NCBI GenBank assembly: GCA_038501195.1
Contig: JBBPUQ010000012.1
Coordinates: 124,001-188,000 of the forward strand
Direction: 5' to 3'
DNA: 64,000 bases
DNA from: Nemania diffusa
Taxonomy: Eukaryota > Ascomycota > Sordariomycetes > Xylariales > Xylariaceae
Part shown: positions 41,689 to 53,189 of the stretch, piece by piece
Layout: every line of letters starts with the position of its first letter
How positions within the stretch are numbered: the first letter of the stretch is position 1
Made by a program: the position numbers and the translations under genes
Notes under the pieces: model-generated
The model's database searches: none
Seen by the model: the letters and a program-made list of their open reading frames with translations, nothing else
Told to the model about the DNA's origin: nothing

Positions 41689-42434
41689 ATGAAATACACA
41701 AACAAGAAAATTTTCGGATTATACACGATTGCAAACTTTTGGATTTTAAAGGGATTTTCTAGGTCTTACTCTTCGCAGAACTCAACACCTGATAAATTGT
41801 TTATTAACTCTACTTCAAATAATATTGTTTTCAAGAAATATAGTGACAACATAGAGAGATCTGTTCACATATTACCTCCTTTTAAACCTTTTCATAATCT
41901 TAATAATCAGATTAAAGAAGATAAACTATCTAATGATAAAATTTTGATTGACTTAGTATACGAATTTAAAGAGATATATCTTTATTTAGGTAAGGTTATA
42001 CATAAATTAGAACCTAGTTTCTATAAATTCGATTTTTATTTTTATTATGAGGATATTAATAATGTTAACCCAGGTATAGTATTAGTAGATATATATACTT
42101 ATGATTTTTTTTTAATAAAAAGATATTGAATAAAATAATAGGTTCATATGGTTATACTAATTTTGCTACTATAAAGGAATTTATAGGAGAGAAATCTATT
42201 TATATGACTTACTTTAAAAAGAATTTACTTATTAATATTAATACTGCATTAACTCATCGAATTAGTGAAATTCTAGAACAAGATAATAATGAAAGTTTAA
42301 TAAATTTAAATAAAGATACTATTCTGGTTATAAGCAAAATTTATGAAGATGAATTTAAAGAGGAAGATAATGAATGTACTCCCATTATACCCAATATACC
42401 AGGTATAATTTTTAAAGGAGTTAAACGTTATTAG
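41689..42434 (+). pseudogene. plus-strand ORF family, copy 4 (frameshifted)
   Basis: The N-terminus MKYTNKKIFGLYTIANF is nearly identical to copy 2, then GFSRSYSSQNSTPDKLFINS, a diverged middle, and FDFYFYYEDINNVNPGIVLV. After a poly-T run near 42110 the frame shifts. The rest reads IIGSYGYTNFATIKEFIGEK and ISEILEQDNNESLINLNKDT, ending GIIFKGVKRY. That last segment resembles the start of copy 3. Confidence 0.6.
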
Positions 42435-42509
42435 TATACTTCAACAAATAATCCATCTAATTATAGTGATTACACATTTTAAATTAGATAAAGCGCTTTA
42501 CACTTCTGG

Positions 42510-42569
42510 TATATAGAGCTTTTGAGGAGCTCTGTAATATTTCCTCCTTTTAACATAATAAATAAAAAC
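42510..42569 (+). promoter_or_regulatory. conserved leader of ORF family, copy C
   Basis: Contains AGAGCTTTTGAGGAGCTC and AATATTTCCTCC before an unrelated short ORF at 42570. Confidence 0.5.
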
Positions 42570-42763
42570 ATGAAAAATAATCAAAATCTTTTAAATACGT
42601 CCGCTGTACAGTTAACTCTTTACGAAAAACCTGTCTTAGCATTAACTAAAAAAAAAAGGATATTTTAGAATATTACAATTATAAAGTTATAGGTAATAAA
42701 TACGGATGAAATACATACGCATCTGGTATATTTTACCCTGTAGTAACTTTATCAACTTTATAG
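42570..42763 (+). pseudogene. short unknown ORF behind leader C
   Basis: MKNNQNLLNTSAVQLTLYEK is read from ATG 42570. A poly-A run then shifts the frame, after which EYYNYKVIGNKYGWNTYASG follows (TGA as Trp), ending at TAG. It does not resemble the neighbouring family except for its leader. Confidence 0.4.
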
Positions 42764-42945
42764 AGTTGAAATTTTTTTTCCATTTTTTTTATAAAAAAAT
42801 GGAAAAAAAAAATTGCAACGAACCTTGTTTTTATTTCTTGGGTTAAAAAACTAACTATCCCTCTTCTCTGGGTTTTCATTCTTTAGGTCAAAACCTAACT
42901 ACCCAGATTAAATTTATATATGTTTGTTTGTTTGTTTGTTTTATC

Positions 42946-43028
42946 TACCTGAAGAGCGAGTCGAACGCTCATGAGATTTACTCAACTCATCTTAAGTGAG
43001 TACTGTCTACCAATTCCAGCATTCAGGC
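42946..43028 (-). tRNA. trnL: tRNA-Leu (TAA)
   Basis: Acceptor GCCTGAA/TTCAGGT, anticodon loop CTTAAGA gives TAA, long variable arm, T arm GAGCGTTCGACTCGCTC. Confidence 0.9.
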
Positions 43029-43075
43029 TTATTTTTGGCCAGTTTACACTGTCTACCGATTCCAGCAATCGGATT

Positions 43076-43146
43076 AAGGCTAAAGTGACTTGAACACTTA
43101 GTGGTACTGTCATGAGCAGCATGCTTTACCTATTAAGCTACAGCCT
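43076..43146 (-). tRNA. trnM: tRNA-Met (CAT)
   Basis: D arm TAGCTTAATAGGTAAAGC, anticodon arm CTGCTCATGACAG (CAT), T arm AAGTGTTCAAGTCACTT. The acceptor has one weak pair. Confidence 0.82.
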
Positions 43147-44450
43147 CTTATAGAAGCCCGCTCTGACCTATATATAATATATTTACCGAGCCGTCTCTTT
43201 GCTTGCTCGCTTACGCAGCAGATAGCAGATACGATAACTGTTTAAGTGTACCATTTTTACTGCACAAGCAGTGTTAATAATTATTATAACTTAGTAATAA
43301 AATAGTCTATAATTTAGCAACATATACTACTTTTATTTCTTAATTTTTACATAGTATTCTTAGGCGCAGCCTATGGATACCACCGGTATATTCGTTTTTA
43401 TCATTTTGGTTATTGTATGAGAATATACCCCCTTCAATATATCAGCAAGCAGCTAACCCTGGCGGGCTAGCCCTGCTCCAGGGCTAGCCCCCTGCGAATG
43501 CGAAGGGGGGCTAGTTATGAATTTAAAAGTTTTAAATATCAATCCTTGAGGATCTCTAATCTCCACTCCTGGATTTTTTTCGAATAAAACTGTACTTGTT
43601 AGAAGACTTAATTAAGATTTTACCATCCTTCTTGTTTTTCATAATTAGATTATCCACTTAAAATTCTTTATATTTCTGATGAAGTAAAAGTTCTAGATAT
43701 TACCATTGATTCAGTCTCTTCGCTATTAGTAGACTATCTATTATTATTCATTTTACTTATAATAAAATCTATTAAATCCTATCCTTCCTTTGCATATTGC
43801 AATCCTAATTATTTAATATTAAATATAGTTTTTCTGCGCTGTATACAGCACAGAAGGTAGAGAAGCTTAAAATAAACCTAATATACCTTTGTTCAATACC
43901 TAAAAAAAAAATAATCCGTACGTGCTGCCAAGCTAGCAGCGTCCTATCCATATATTTCCTTGCGTACAAAGGGTAAACATCGCGCCTTTAGTTCCTCAGG
44001 TTTAAAGACTAATCAATCCTATATAAATTCACCGCAGGTTCCGCTTCGCAGCGACAAATAATAACCTTTCATATGAAAAGTGAGGAATCCTACCCCTATA
44101 AACTTAAATAAATTAAATTACCTGCGAAGCACAAATCTTTTCTTTTATCTAGCTGTTTATTATTTATTTGTCGCTATTTCTGCAAAGCAGCAGGATTTAT
44201 TTTATATAAATACTTTTTACTTTTCTTAAGAAAAGTAAATATAATGACCGTTATGTGAAGTACTATTTACCATTAAGCTATAGCCTCTTATAAGGAAACT
44301 TATATGAATATTTAAACCGCTCTATACAGCGAAAATTCGCGTGCATTATTATGATTATATAATTTTATAAAACTAAAATATACATTATATAATTGAACAC
44401 CTCAAAATATATCTCAGATAGTACTTAACATATTTTTTATATAAGTTCAG
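43147..44450. other. spacer rich in GC hairpins
   Basis: Holds GC-rich palindromes at about 43455-43510 (GGCGGGCTAGCCC and CCAGGGCTAGCCC) and 43838-43860 (GCTGTATACAGC), and a tRNA-Met-like 5' half at 44232-44285. No ORF is supported. Confidence 0.5.
44232..44285 (-). pseudogene. tRNA 5'-half-like fragment
   Basis: Minus strand AGGCTATAGCTTAATGGTAA resembles the 5' half of trnM at 43076-43146. No matching T arm or acceptor end follows. Confidence 0.45.
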
Positions 44451-44521
44451 ATGCGTACAAAGGATTTGCACCTTTATCAGTTGATCATGAGTCAAATATG
44501 TTACTATTACACCAGTCCGCA
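44451..44521 (-). tRNA. trnM: tRNA-Met (CAT)
   Basis: Acceptor TGCGGAC/GTACGCA (one mismatch), anticodon arm TTTGACTCATGATCAA (CAT), T arm AAGGTGCAAATCCTT. Confidence 0.82.
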
Positions 44522-45457
44522 ATATTTAAGTTACTTAACTTTTATTAGTATAATTACACACTTTTGATAGCGACATTACACTTACTTTTGTGCTGCTGCA
44601 TAAAAAAAAAAAAGAGATTAGGTTCTTTTTTATGCAGCAATGAAATAATGCTAGCGTGTATACAGTAATAAAAGGGATAAAAAGGGATAAAAAGGGATAA
44701 AAAGGGATAAAAAGGATAAAAAGGATAAAAAGGATAAAAAGGATAAAAAGGGCGTGAATATTCCTAGCTCTATACAGCGCAGTAAAATCTAGTAAAAAAA
44801 ATCAATAGTGTGAGGATTTCCATTTAATAGCTGATAATACTTAGGCTCAGATAAACTTTTGTCTATTAAATTTTATTCTATACATCGAAGCTAGCTAGCA
44901 TTAATATTTAGGATAAAAAGAATTTTGATTTTCTATATTTACTGCGCAAGCTAGTGCTACGAAGCTAGCGTCCGTTCGTAAGAAATAATACGGTTTTTCT
45001 TATCATTAAATAAAGAGGGTCATTCATATATACAGATATGAATTTTACTTAGTTATTTTATTACTGTGCTGTATACAGCAAGGCTGGATTACTATTACGA
45101 TATTCATCCGAATAATAAATAAAGTTCTTTACTTGTTAAATTTTTACAGTGTCGAAGGCCTGCCTGCTATAAATATCGCAGGCCTATTAAAAAATACATT
45201 TTTTATTAGTTAGCCTACGGCTATACCTCTCATATCATTATTAACACTACTAACGCTAAAATGACGGAGGTACCATACGATAAAGAATAAAGCAAGGTGA
45301 AGAAAATACACGCTTCGCTTTATATAGGGATGAACGAACCAAGGACTCTTTAAATTATTATTTCTTATAGATTTAGTCATAGTGTTTCACCCTATTTTTT
45401 TTTCATTATCATTATATATAGTATCTAATTTAAAAAGAAAATGTCTCTACTTTTATT
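44522..45457. other. spacer with minisatellite and GC clusters
   Basis: Tandem AAAAGGGAT / AAAAGGAT units lie at about 44671-44755. GC-rich patches with GCTAGC, GCGAAGC or TGTATACAG cores occur at 44645, 44780, 44890, 44945-44975 and 45067. No gene. Confidence 0.6.
44671..44755. repeat. AAAAGGGAT / AAAAGGAT minisatellite
   Basis: About four 10-bp units (AAAAAGGGAT) followed by about five 9-bp units (AAAAAGGAT). Confidence 0.9.
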
Positions 45458-45529
45458 TAGATTAGACGGGAATCGAACCCGCGATAGTGGCTTTGAAAGA
45501 ACCATGTCGTACCATTTGACCACTAATCC
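45458..45529 (-). tRNA. trnE: tRNA-Glu (TTC)
   Basis: Acceptor GGATTAG/CTAATCT, D arm GGTCAAATGGTACGAC, anticodon loop CTTTCAA gives TTC, T arm GCGGGTTCGATTCCCGT. Confidence 0.9.
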
Positions 45530-46287
45530 TGTAATAGCCTTAGGGTAACCTTCGGTAACCTTGGCAGCTCTGTAGCTCAAAGATGTAGATAGTCCTTTTT
45601 AACATGTCTAAATGAAATACTACTAAATTGTACCATCGATGATATCACTTTACGTAGATAAACTAAATTATTATTAAATTAATTAGATATTTATACTCAG
45701 TTATAAACTATTTATAAACATACTCCTTTTAGCGCAAAAAATATATTTTTTTGTGCGAAGTGCGAAGCATATTCGTTTAGCTAACTAAATCTTTTAACTA
45801 CATTACCATTATATAATTAAAATAGTTCTACAGCTTTATTAGTATTTCGATATTTATTTAATATTATTCCATCTATTGCATAATTAGATAGTAGACTCCA
45901 TAAAATATATAGAAATTAGTCCCGGAGGGATGAATTTTCTTGGGCAGGTCCTCTAAGAGGACCCGCCCAGCGAAATTCTAAAAGTTTTTCTCTATTAACT
46001 AATAAAACCACCGCAGCAGCTTCGCATGCATGCAGCGACGGATGTATATAATATATTATTCTTAATTTGACCTACTATAGGAGTAATGAATTATGGACCT
46101 TTAGGTAAATAATGTAAAAACCTTTATTGAAGAAACTTAAGATAGCTTTACCGTCATAATAATCATCCCTCTGGGAAGACTACTACACTGTATACAGCTA
46201 TGATTAGGTAAAGTGTTTATTCAATACTAGCCCTGGCGGGCTTGCCCCGCTCCAGGGCTAGGATTATTTTAAACCTAAAAAATAAGT
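45530..46287. other. spacer between trnT and trnE
   Basis: Contains a strong hairpin at 45941-45974 (GGGCAGGTCCTC / GAGGACCCGCCC) and GC-rich CCCTGGCGGGC / CCAGGGCTAG at 46229-46261. No ORF. Confidence 0.55.
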
Positions 46288-46359
46288 AGCCCCGTGGCAG
46301 TATCGCACTGCCTTCTATTGATTACAAAACAATTGCATTACTATTTATGCTAACGAGGC
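46288..46359 (-). tRNA. trnT: tRNA-Thr (TGT)
   Basis: Acceptor GCCTCGT/ACGGGGC, anticodon loop TTTGTAA gives TGT, T arm GGCAGTGCGATACTGCC. It is the first tRNA after rnl, as in related fungi. Confidence 0.85.
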
Positions 46360-46822
46360 AAAATAATGTAAGATATATATAAAATATTTAGTGTTTTACA
46401 AAATTAGTACTTTATTCCTGAAAATCTCTCGATTCTTACAAATAAAGCCTATACTCATAATATTATTTTCGCTGTATGCAGTGGTTTATAATATTATGAT
46501 CGTAATGTTATATTACGTATATGAGAAATATCTTAAGGTAAGCTTCGTGCCTATATGCTTTCAGCACTTATCTTTGACTAACATAGCTTTCCTGCCGTGC
46601 CTATACTATATAACTACTCAAGTGAAAGTAGGATAGTCCTATATAATTTACATTAATATTTGGACATATAAACAACAGGTAAACCAGAGATTAATAATTA
46701 TGTTATTTCAATATTAATATTAATATATTAATATACCAAGTTCCTTGCGTACATAGGTTATTCCTTATTATATTCTAATTCCCTCTAGAAGATAGAAACC
46801 ATACTGTCTCACGACGTATTTA

Positions 46823-47984
46823 CAACTTGTTATCGCAATATTCAAAAAAATACTACTTCCTCATTTTACAATAAGGTTCAGACTATGTCACTACTACCAT
46901 TAATTAAAGTTTAACGCCAAATACACACAAAAACTAATTAACCAACACCCCAGGTTATAAATTAACGAGTACTATGCTACAATTCTTTGCCATATATATC
47001 AAAATAATTCTCACACTCAGGACCAAATTTATTTAATTCAGGTATACTATAATTAAATAAATCTAAATCACTATGTTCCAAATCTATTTTGTAATACATC
47101 GAAGAATCCATATGCGGCGGCTTAATAAGTCCTTGCACTAAAGATAGTTGACTTTTACTAATTGTTATTATATATTGATTATTTCTATCGTGAACTACTT
47201 TAGTTAATATTCCTAATTTTCGAGTAATAGCCAAAGCTAGTATATTTACTTCTGTTTGAGTAAAACTATTAGTATAAATACGTATAATTTTATCAGGTTG
47301 CTTTAAATTCCCGTCCCCCATAAGAAGATGCGCCAGTACTACTGGAGACATAAGTTTTTCTAGGTTTAAAGGAATAATTTTTGTGAATTTACCTCCAGAA
47401 TTAGCCTTATAAAATAAATCGTAATAATATAACAATTGGGGTAAACTTACTGTTTTAAATCTTCATACTTCATTATTAGTTTTAGTCTGCTTATTATATA
47501 CACTAATTGAAATCGGCTTTGTATTAACATAAGGCTCAATTAGATTAAATAAGTGCATTAAATATCCCGAATGCTTAGCACCAAAACTAATAGTAAGACG
47601 AGCTCCACTTGTAGGTGAATATTTTTCTAGATACCCGTCACTAAAAGTAGACCTAAAAGAACATCATTTAAATACAAGGAGAGTTTGGATTTACTTCGAA
47701 ACTTATTTTTTAAATTATCCAGCTTATCAAGCGAATTAAAAAATCTAGTCATAGTTGTTTTATTCATTTTTTATATAAATTATACTTTAAATTTTAATTT
47801 CTTCCTATTAAGAGGGTAGTATTGGATATATATTAGTCGTTGAACGTTTTTATATTTAGCAGTTATATTCCGCTAAGATAAACTCCGCTGCAAATTACTT
47901 TACTCCGTAGAATAAGTGTTCTTGCAATTAATCCAATTTTTCATAAACATTTGCTCACAAATTCGCAAATGATAAGGGGCTAAC
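46823..47984 (-). mobile_element. group I intron in rnl (last intron, near E. coli position 2590)
   Basis: It splits GAGCTGGGT / TAAATACGTCGTGAGACAGT. Core: GGATTAATTGCAAGAAC near 47935, CGTTCAACGACTAATA near 47835 and AGTCTGAACCTTATTG near 46885. It ends GATAACAAGTTG, the same 12 bases as the intron before it. Confidence 0.85.
46977..47767 (-). pseudogene. LAGLIDADG endonuclease in last rnl intron (frameshifted)
   Basis: Member of the LAGLIDADG subfamily with HLLMGDGN-type motifs: YLNDVLLGLLLSDGYLEKYS at motif 1 and VVLAHLLMGDGNLKQPDK at motif 2. A one-base shift inside motif 1 (near 47640) separates MNKTTMTRFF from the rest. The frame from about 47640 to 46977 is otherwise open, so only the first motif is affected. 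Confidence 0.75.
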
Positions 47985-48289
47985 ACCCAGCTCATGTAAC
48001 TTTTTAATCGACGAACAGTCGTACCCTACATAGTTCCTGCATCCATGAGGATAAGTTAAGCCGACATCGAGGTGCCAAACCGCGCACTCATTTTGTACAC
48101 TCTTGCGCAAATTAGCCTGTTCAACTTGTTATCATAAAATTATTATTTCCATTTTTCACAAAATGGTTCAGACTATTTCTTCATTTTTTCTTTATGTTAA
48201 TAGAACCTTATGATTAAATTAAATTTAATATTATTTACCGCTAAATCAACCTTTAATTGCAAAAGATCCTATCCAATATGTAGACTTCT

Positions 48290-49204
48290 CCCTTTATTCA
48301 TTCCACCTTTTAATCTTTTAATTTCTTCTAAACCTGTATCAGTTAAATGAGCTTTATTTTTAATTAATTCAACTGCTAAACTTCAATCTTAAAAGTCTTG
48401 TGATTTGACACCTACTACTTTATATTCTCTAAAAAACGGTATAATTTTCAGGTCAATATCTGAAAACTTTGTAACAGAATATTCCAATCAAGTATACTTA
48501 GAATTTTTCTTTATACTAACTTGACCGCAATCTAAATAAGATATTAAATCATTCATTAACATTTTATCCCTATCGTATTGACCAATAGTAAATGTTAACT
48601 GTACTTGTGTACCGAGTTTAAAAGTAAAATTTTTAGCAAGTCTAATATAAAAACATCCCTCACCTGAAGTAAAACCAGCTATCCAATAAGAATCAAACAC
48701 ATTTTTTTCACTTAATATGGTAGTAGATAGATTATCCGGGCGAATAGCGGGAGTTATATCAGGAAAAGCAGACTTTAATTCATCCGACAAACCTAAATTC
48801 ATTGAAGCTTTTATTGCCACAATCTCCCTTAACCCTTCCATAGTTAAGTGTTTTTTTTCTTTAACTATCTCTAGAGCGAGCCTGCTTAAAAAGTTTATAA
48901 TCTCCATACTTTTTAGTTTTTAAAGGAAATTCTTCAAAAGGGTTTAAAATTACCTCTATCTCTTCTAAAGATTAAAATCTTATTCGAGCATATATATCAG
49001 AAGTAATTTTTCCTTTTCCGAAGTAATCACGAATATGTTCTAAAATAGCTAGATCTCTAACATGTAAACTGATTCGGAAAATTAGCTTAATTGCTCAACC
49101 AATCTGACGAGTATTATCTTTATAGATCGCCACCATGAATGACTTCCGCGTCTGAAAATCCTGTTATAAACCCTGGGTGTAGAGAAGCATAAATATTGGA
49201 TTTA
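48290..49204 (-). pseudogene. decayed LAGLIDADG gene fused to rps3
   Basis: Follows rps3 in frame until FITGFSDAE. Then one or two missing bases shift the frame to SFMVAIYKDNTRQIGWAIKL. Stops occur near 48965 (after YARIRF) and near 48390 (DF-stop-DW). Motif 2 is well kept ([17 protein letters not shown], near 48680), and the end is LKGGMNKGRSLHIG. Multiple lesions, so inactive. Confidence 0.8.
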
Positions 49205-50640
49205 GTTGGCCGGTTGGCCATTGTAGAATAATTCTTACCTGCTACTCAAGCTTTTATTCCAAATGAACCAATCCGACGTTTTGAACTTGATATTGTTGTT
49301 TCTACATTAGAATCTAGATATCCTCTGTATACGACAGAAGATAATCCTTTAAACGCAGAATCTATATTTTTTAAACCTCCTTTCCACTTCAAATTAAATA
49401 CAGCTCTATCAGCTCTATAACGTTTAGTTAACCTACCTTTAACCCTTAATCTTGCACCTCCCATATTTTTATATTTTACATTCTCAAGTAGAATATCTCG
49501 TATAGAATAAGGATTGGGTATGAGAGTTGTTAATTTACTTTCTTTTTTATCCATACTTTCATAATATATGCTATATAATAACTCGTTTAAACTGTAATTA
49601 AACGAATTATTATGAAGTATAGAACTTACATTCACATTTTTATACTTATTATCTATTAGCTTTAAATCTAGAGTATTTTCTAATCTACCTTTTTCTATAA
49701 CTCTATTAGTGTTAGGTAACACTACTTTACTTAATAAAGAATTTAAAGTTAAAGTAAGATTTCTTCTTTCTTTTTTTAATTTTTTTCTTAAAATTTCAGT
49801 AAAGATATCTCCATTAAAAGCTATAGACTTAAGATTTACAATATTAAATTCTACCTTTTTACCATAATATTTACTTATTAATTTACTTAATTTATACAAA
49901 AAGACTTCTTCAAATTTATATTTATTTAAGCTTAATCTTAATCTATATCTTCTAATTATACCTAAAATTCTGTAGAATATCCTAGCTAAACGTTTCATTC
50001 TAATAATAAAAGAAGTTCTATCTACTACTTTATAATAAGAATAATCAAATTTATAATTAGCTAATCTTCATAAAATACCAGAATCTTTTTTAAAATATTT
50101 AGTTCGAAATATTCAAGGTGAAGATAAAAACTTCTTTAACTTATTTTTATTTATAGATAAAATCATAAGTTTAGCAAATATACGTTCAAATTTTACTATT
50201 CTAACCAATCTACCTATTCTCTTTTTGATGTTTTTTTTTAATTTACTTATTTTATCTAATAAAAGAAATCTCTCCCTATTATATACATAAATTGTTATGA
50301 TCGCTTTAGAGTTTGTATGTTTTATTTCAGCTTTACTTACATATATTTTATTTAAAGATTTTATTTTTTTTTTACGAGATATATATTTATGTTCTAAAAA
50401 TTTATGATTAAAATATAAATTAAAATAACTTTTTATTAAAGAATTTATTTTTAAGTCATAAACAGGATAGTTAACCAAATTATTAGAGTTAAAGTTATAA
50501 ACAGTATTTTTTCATTCTTTAGATACAGGAGGTAAATATTTTGTTATACCTATATCATTAGCAGATACATTAAAAGGTACTAACTTATAATGACTATTTA
50601 ATTTTTTTCTAAAAATAAAGGAGTTTTTATTATAATCGCG
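49205..50640 (-). CDS. rps3: mitochondrial ribosomal protein S3, C-terminally fused to LAGLIDADG
   Basis: Small-subunit ribosomal protein encoded inside the rnl intron. About 475 codons, highly basic and AT-rich. The N-terminal block is YLPPVSKEWKNTVYNFNSNN. The C-terminal block is GGARLRVKGRLTKRYRADRA, then SSVVYRGYLDSNVETTISSS and KRRIGSFGIKAW. No ATG precedes the N-terminal block; the frame opens after a TAG near 50640, so the start is uncertain. After KAWV the frame goes directly into GKNYSTMANRPTKSNIYASL and HPGFITGFSDAE, the first motif of a LAGLIDADG gene, before a frameshift. Invasion of the rps3 C-terminus by LAGLIDADG genes is known in other ascomycetes. Confidence 0.9.
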
Positions 50641-51370
50641 CTAGGTATCATGCATACTTTATCAAAACTAATATAATTTTTAATTTAACATAATTCAAAA
50701 AATGTTGGGTGTCTATAGTCGTTGAACGATTTTATCTTAAGATAAACTTCGCTTCAAATCTACTTACAACTAGGTATAAGTAATTTTTGAAATTAACCCA
50801 ATTAAATAACAATGGTATTAAACATTGAAGGACAAACATCCCTAGCGTAGCTTTTCCAATAATCCAAGACCTTTCCTTTTTGTGTCTTGTGATCCTATGC
50901 CCCGCTTACGCGACTGTAAGACTTGTTGGTGGTCAAACAGTAAGGCAGGATTAAGCCATTAAACTTGATAAGTATTATACATAACCATTATATACTAATA
51001 TAAAATAGCTAATAAAATATTAGATAAATTCTTAATATTTTAACTACGACTAATTTCACTATAATCAAAATCCTACCTAATAAAAAAAAAATTTTTGCTC
51101 CTCATTAAAGTTTTGTAAATCCACACTGATAAAGTATTTAGATACAAAAAAGCAATAATTATTAAACACATAATGTGTTTAAGCTTGTACATCTATACAT
51201 AAATAAGATAGAATATAGCGTATTGCTATCTACTATTACAAACAAAAAATTACATTTAAAATTTTATTTAGTGTTACATCTATAAACATAAAACATAATT
51301 GGACACTCCCATTTACTCTTTGTGGGGTCTGTGCCCCGCATAACAACACTAATTAACTGAGAGTACATTA

Positions 51371-53189
51371 TCCCTTTTATTGCAAAAAGGTAATTAATTT
51401 AAGTGGTTATTATCCTTACTAATTAATTATACCATCCTCCCTATAAAAAGTTATAATTCTTATTATAGTGCCCGACTGTACATTCGCGAGCATTTCAGCT
51501 CTACGTAGGTGAACCAGTCTGTAGCGATATTTAAAACCACCGACGGTCTTGAATATGGTATTATTCTTTAACCGTTTTCACCTAATTCTAACATGCATAA
51601 AGAATTATTCAGTTGTAACTTTGTCTAATTCTCTTAATTTAGTATTCCGAAATGTCAGTGTGTAACCTAAAAAGAATGTAAGTAGTTTACATACAAAACT
51701 ACCCTATTATTATATTAGATTTTTAACACGCCTTCGGAGGGATTCTTAACCTATATACTATACTTTTATTAAATTTTATTAATATGCGCCTCCCTCCTAC
51801 TTATACTAAGTAGGGCCCTAGATACAACCAACTATTGTGAAACTTGCTCCGAAAGAAGAGATCACTATACAATTTAACCGCTATATTTGGTGTTGAAGAT
51901 TTTTATTCTTCTAATTAAATAGTTTTGAACTTTTATTCCTGAAGATTCTGCAAAATATGACTCAAGAAGTTTACTTAAAGTACTAGAATGTAACCCTATT
52001 ACGTATGAAGCTTCTTTTAAACTTGCCACGATAAGTTCTTTCTTATCTGGCATTATTATAAGGTACACTACATTATTATTAAGATTAGCAGATAAATCTT
52101 TAGAGTTTTCTTCTACTTTATCCGAATATAAGTTAGATGAATCTTCCTGAAGGGGCGCTCCAACTTCTTCTAATAAAGCAAGCTCTTCAGGTGTCAAAGT
52201 ATTATTAATTGTTGAAGCCTCTTTATTGGTTGATAATCTAAAATCATTCATACCTAATGAAAGTTTTTGAATTAATTCTTTTATATTACTATTTTTATGT
52301 GCTCCTGCATACAATGCTTTACAAATAAGAGTAAAGTCTGCGAAATCTAACCTTTTTTTAGTTAAAAAAGACATATTAGTTAAGAAAGGAATAAAATAAT
52401 TATGCAACACATTTATATTTCTAATTTCTAAACACACAGTCGGTTTAGAATCACCTTTAGGCTTCATCTCGTAAATACCTATAACGGATGAATTATTCAA
52501 TTTTCATAGCGAAAATCTATCAAAACCTAAATTATTAATGAGGTAGTTTTTTATCTCTTCTAACAAAGGTCTTTGAGCAGCAGTTAACAACAGTTGAAAG
52601 TTTGGCCTTAATATTTCTCTAGTTATACTAAATGTTCCTTCACCTTCGATAAGACCTAATAATCAATAATTTGTTATTTTTATTTGGTGATTCTCAGCCA
52701 TGTTAAAATCAGTACGACCTTTATTCATACCTTCCTTGAGATTAAGTATTTTACTTATTAGATCTTCATTTAATGAACCAATACGATCAAAGTAAAGAAA
52801 GAAAGCTTCTTTAAAGTCTTTATAATCTAAAAGTTTAATACCGTTCATAGGATAACGATCTAATATATCTAGGAAAACACGAAGGCCTTTCTCATCACCA
52901 ATTATTCAACTACAAGAATTACTTCTTACATAAATTTTACCTAAACCTAAAGTTTCACAAATGTAATTTAAAACATTTATATCATCAACGTGTAAATGAA
53001 TTTCAAATTCAAAATAAAAACTATGTACAACTGTTAGTTTGTTACGATATTTAGGTTTTATTTTGAAACAACCTTCTGCTTCTATAAATCCAACCAATCA
53101 TTGATAAAAAGCATTAGTTTCCTCTTCTAACCTACATTTTAACTGCAATTTTAAATTCAAAGATGACATGTAACTCATAAACATTTTTT
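51371..53189 (-). mobile_element. group IB intron in rnl
   Basis: Core at 51595-51480, downstream of the ORF: AGGTGAAAACGGTTAAAG, AGACCGTCGGTGG, ATCGCTACAGACTGG and GAATGTACAGTCGGGC. It lies between the exon with AACAGACCC and the exon with AAAGAGTAAATGGG. Ends approximate. Confidence 0.75.
51874..53184 (-). CDS. LAGLIDADG homing endonuclease, rnl IB intron
   Basis: 436 codons from ATG 53184, no stop with TGA as Trp. Motif 1 QWLVGFIEAEGCFKI, motif 2 YWLLGLIEGEGTFSI, then a long C-terminal extension. The extension has an acidic linker and a NUMOD1-like helix (VASLKEASYVIGLHSSTLSK). It is paralogous to the ORF at 56125-57204. Confidence 0.87.

Larger units (their letters stand above)
48122..50837 (-). 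mobile_element. group IA intron in rnl carrying rps3 (E. coli position about 2449)
   Basis: It splits GCTAGGGAT / AACAGGCTAAT, the standard site of the rps3-bearing intron of filamentous fungi. Core near 50815-50715 (TTAATTTCAAAAATTAC and CGTTCAACGACTATAG) and S-like AGTCTGAACC near 48175. Confidence 0.9.

Noticed and set aside
46391..46636. Plus-strand ORF of 81 codons
   Set aside because: Opposite to the 3' exon of rnl (GATAAGTGCTGAAAGCAT region), so not a gene.
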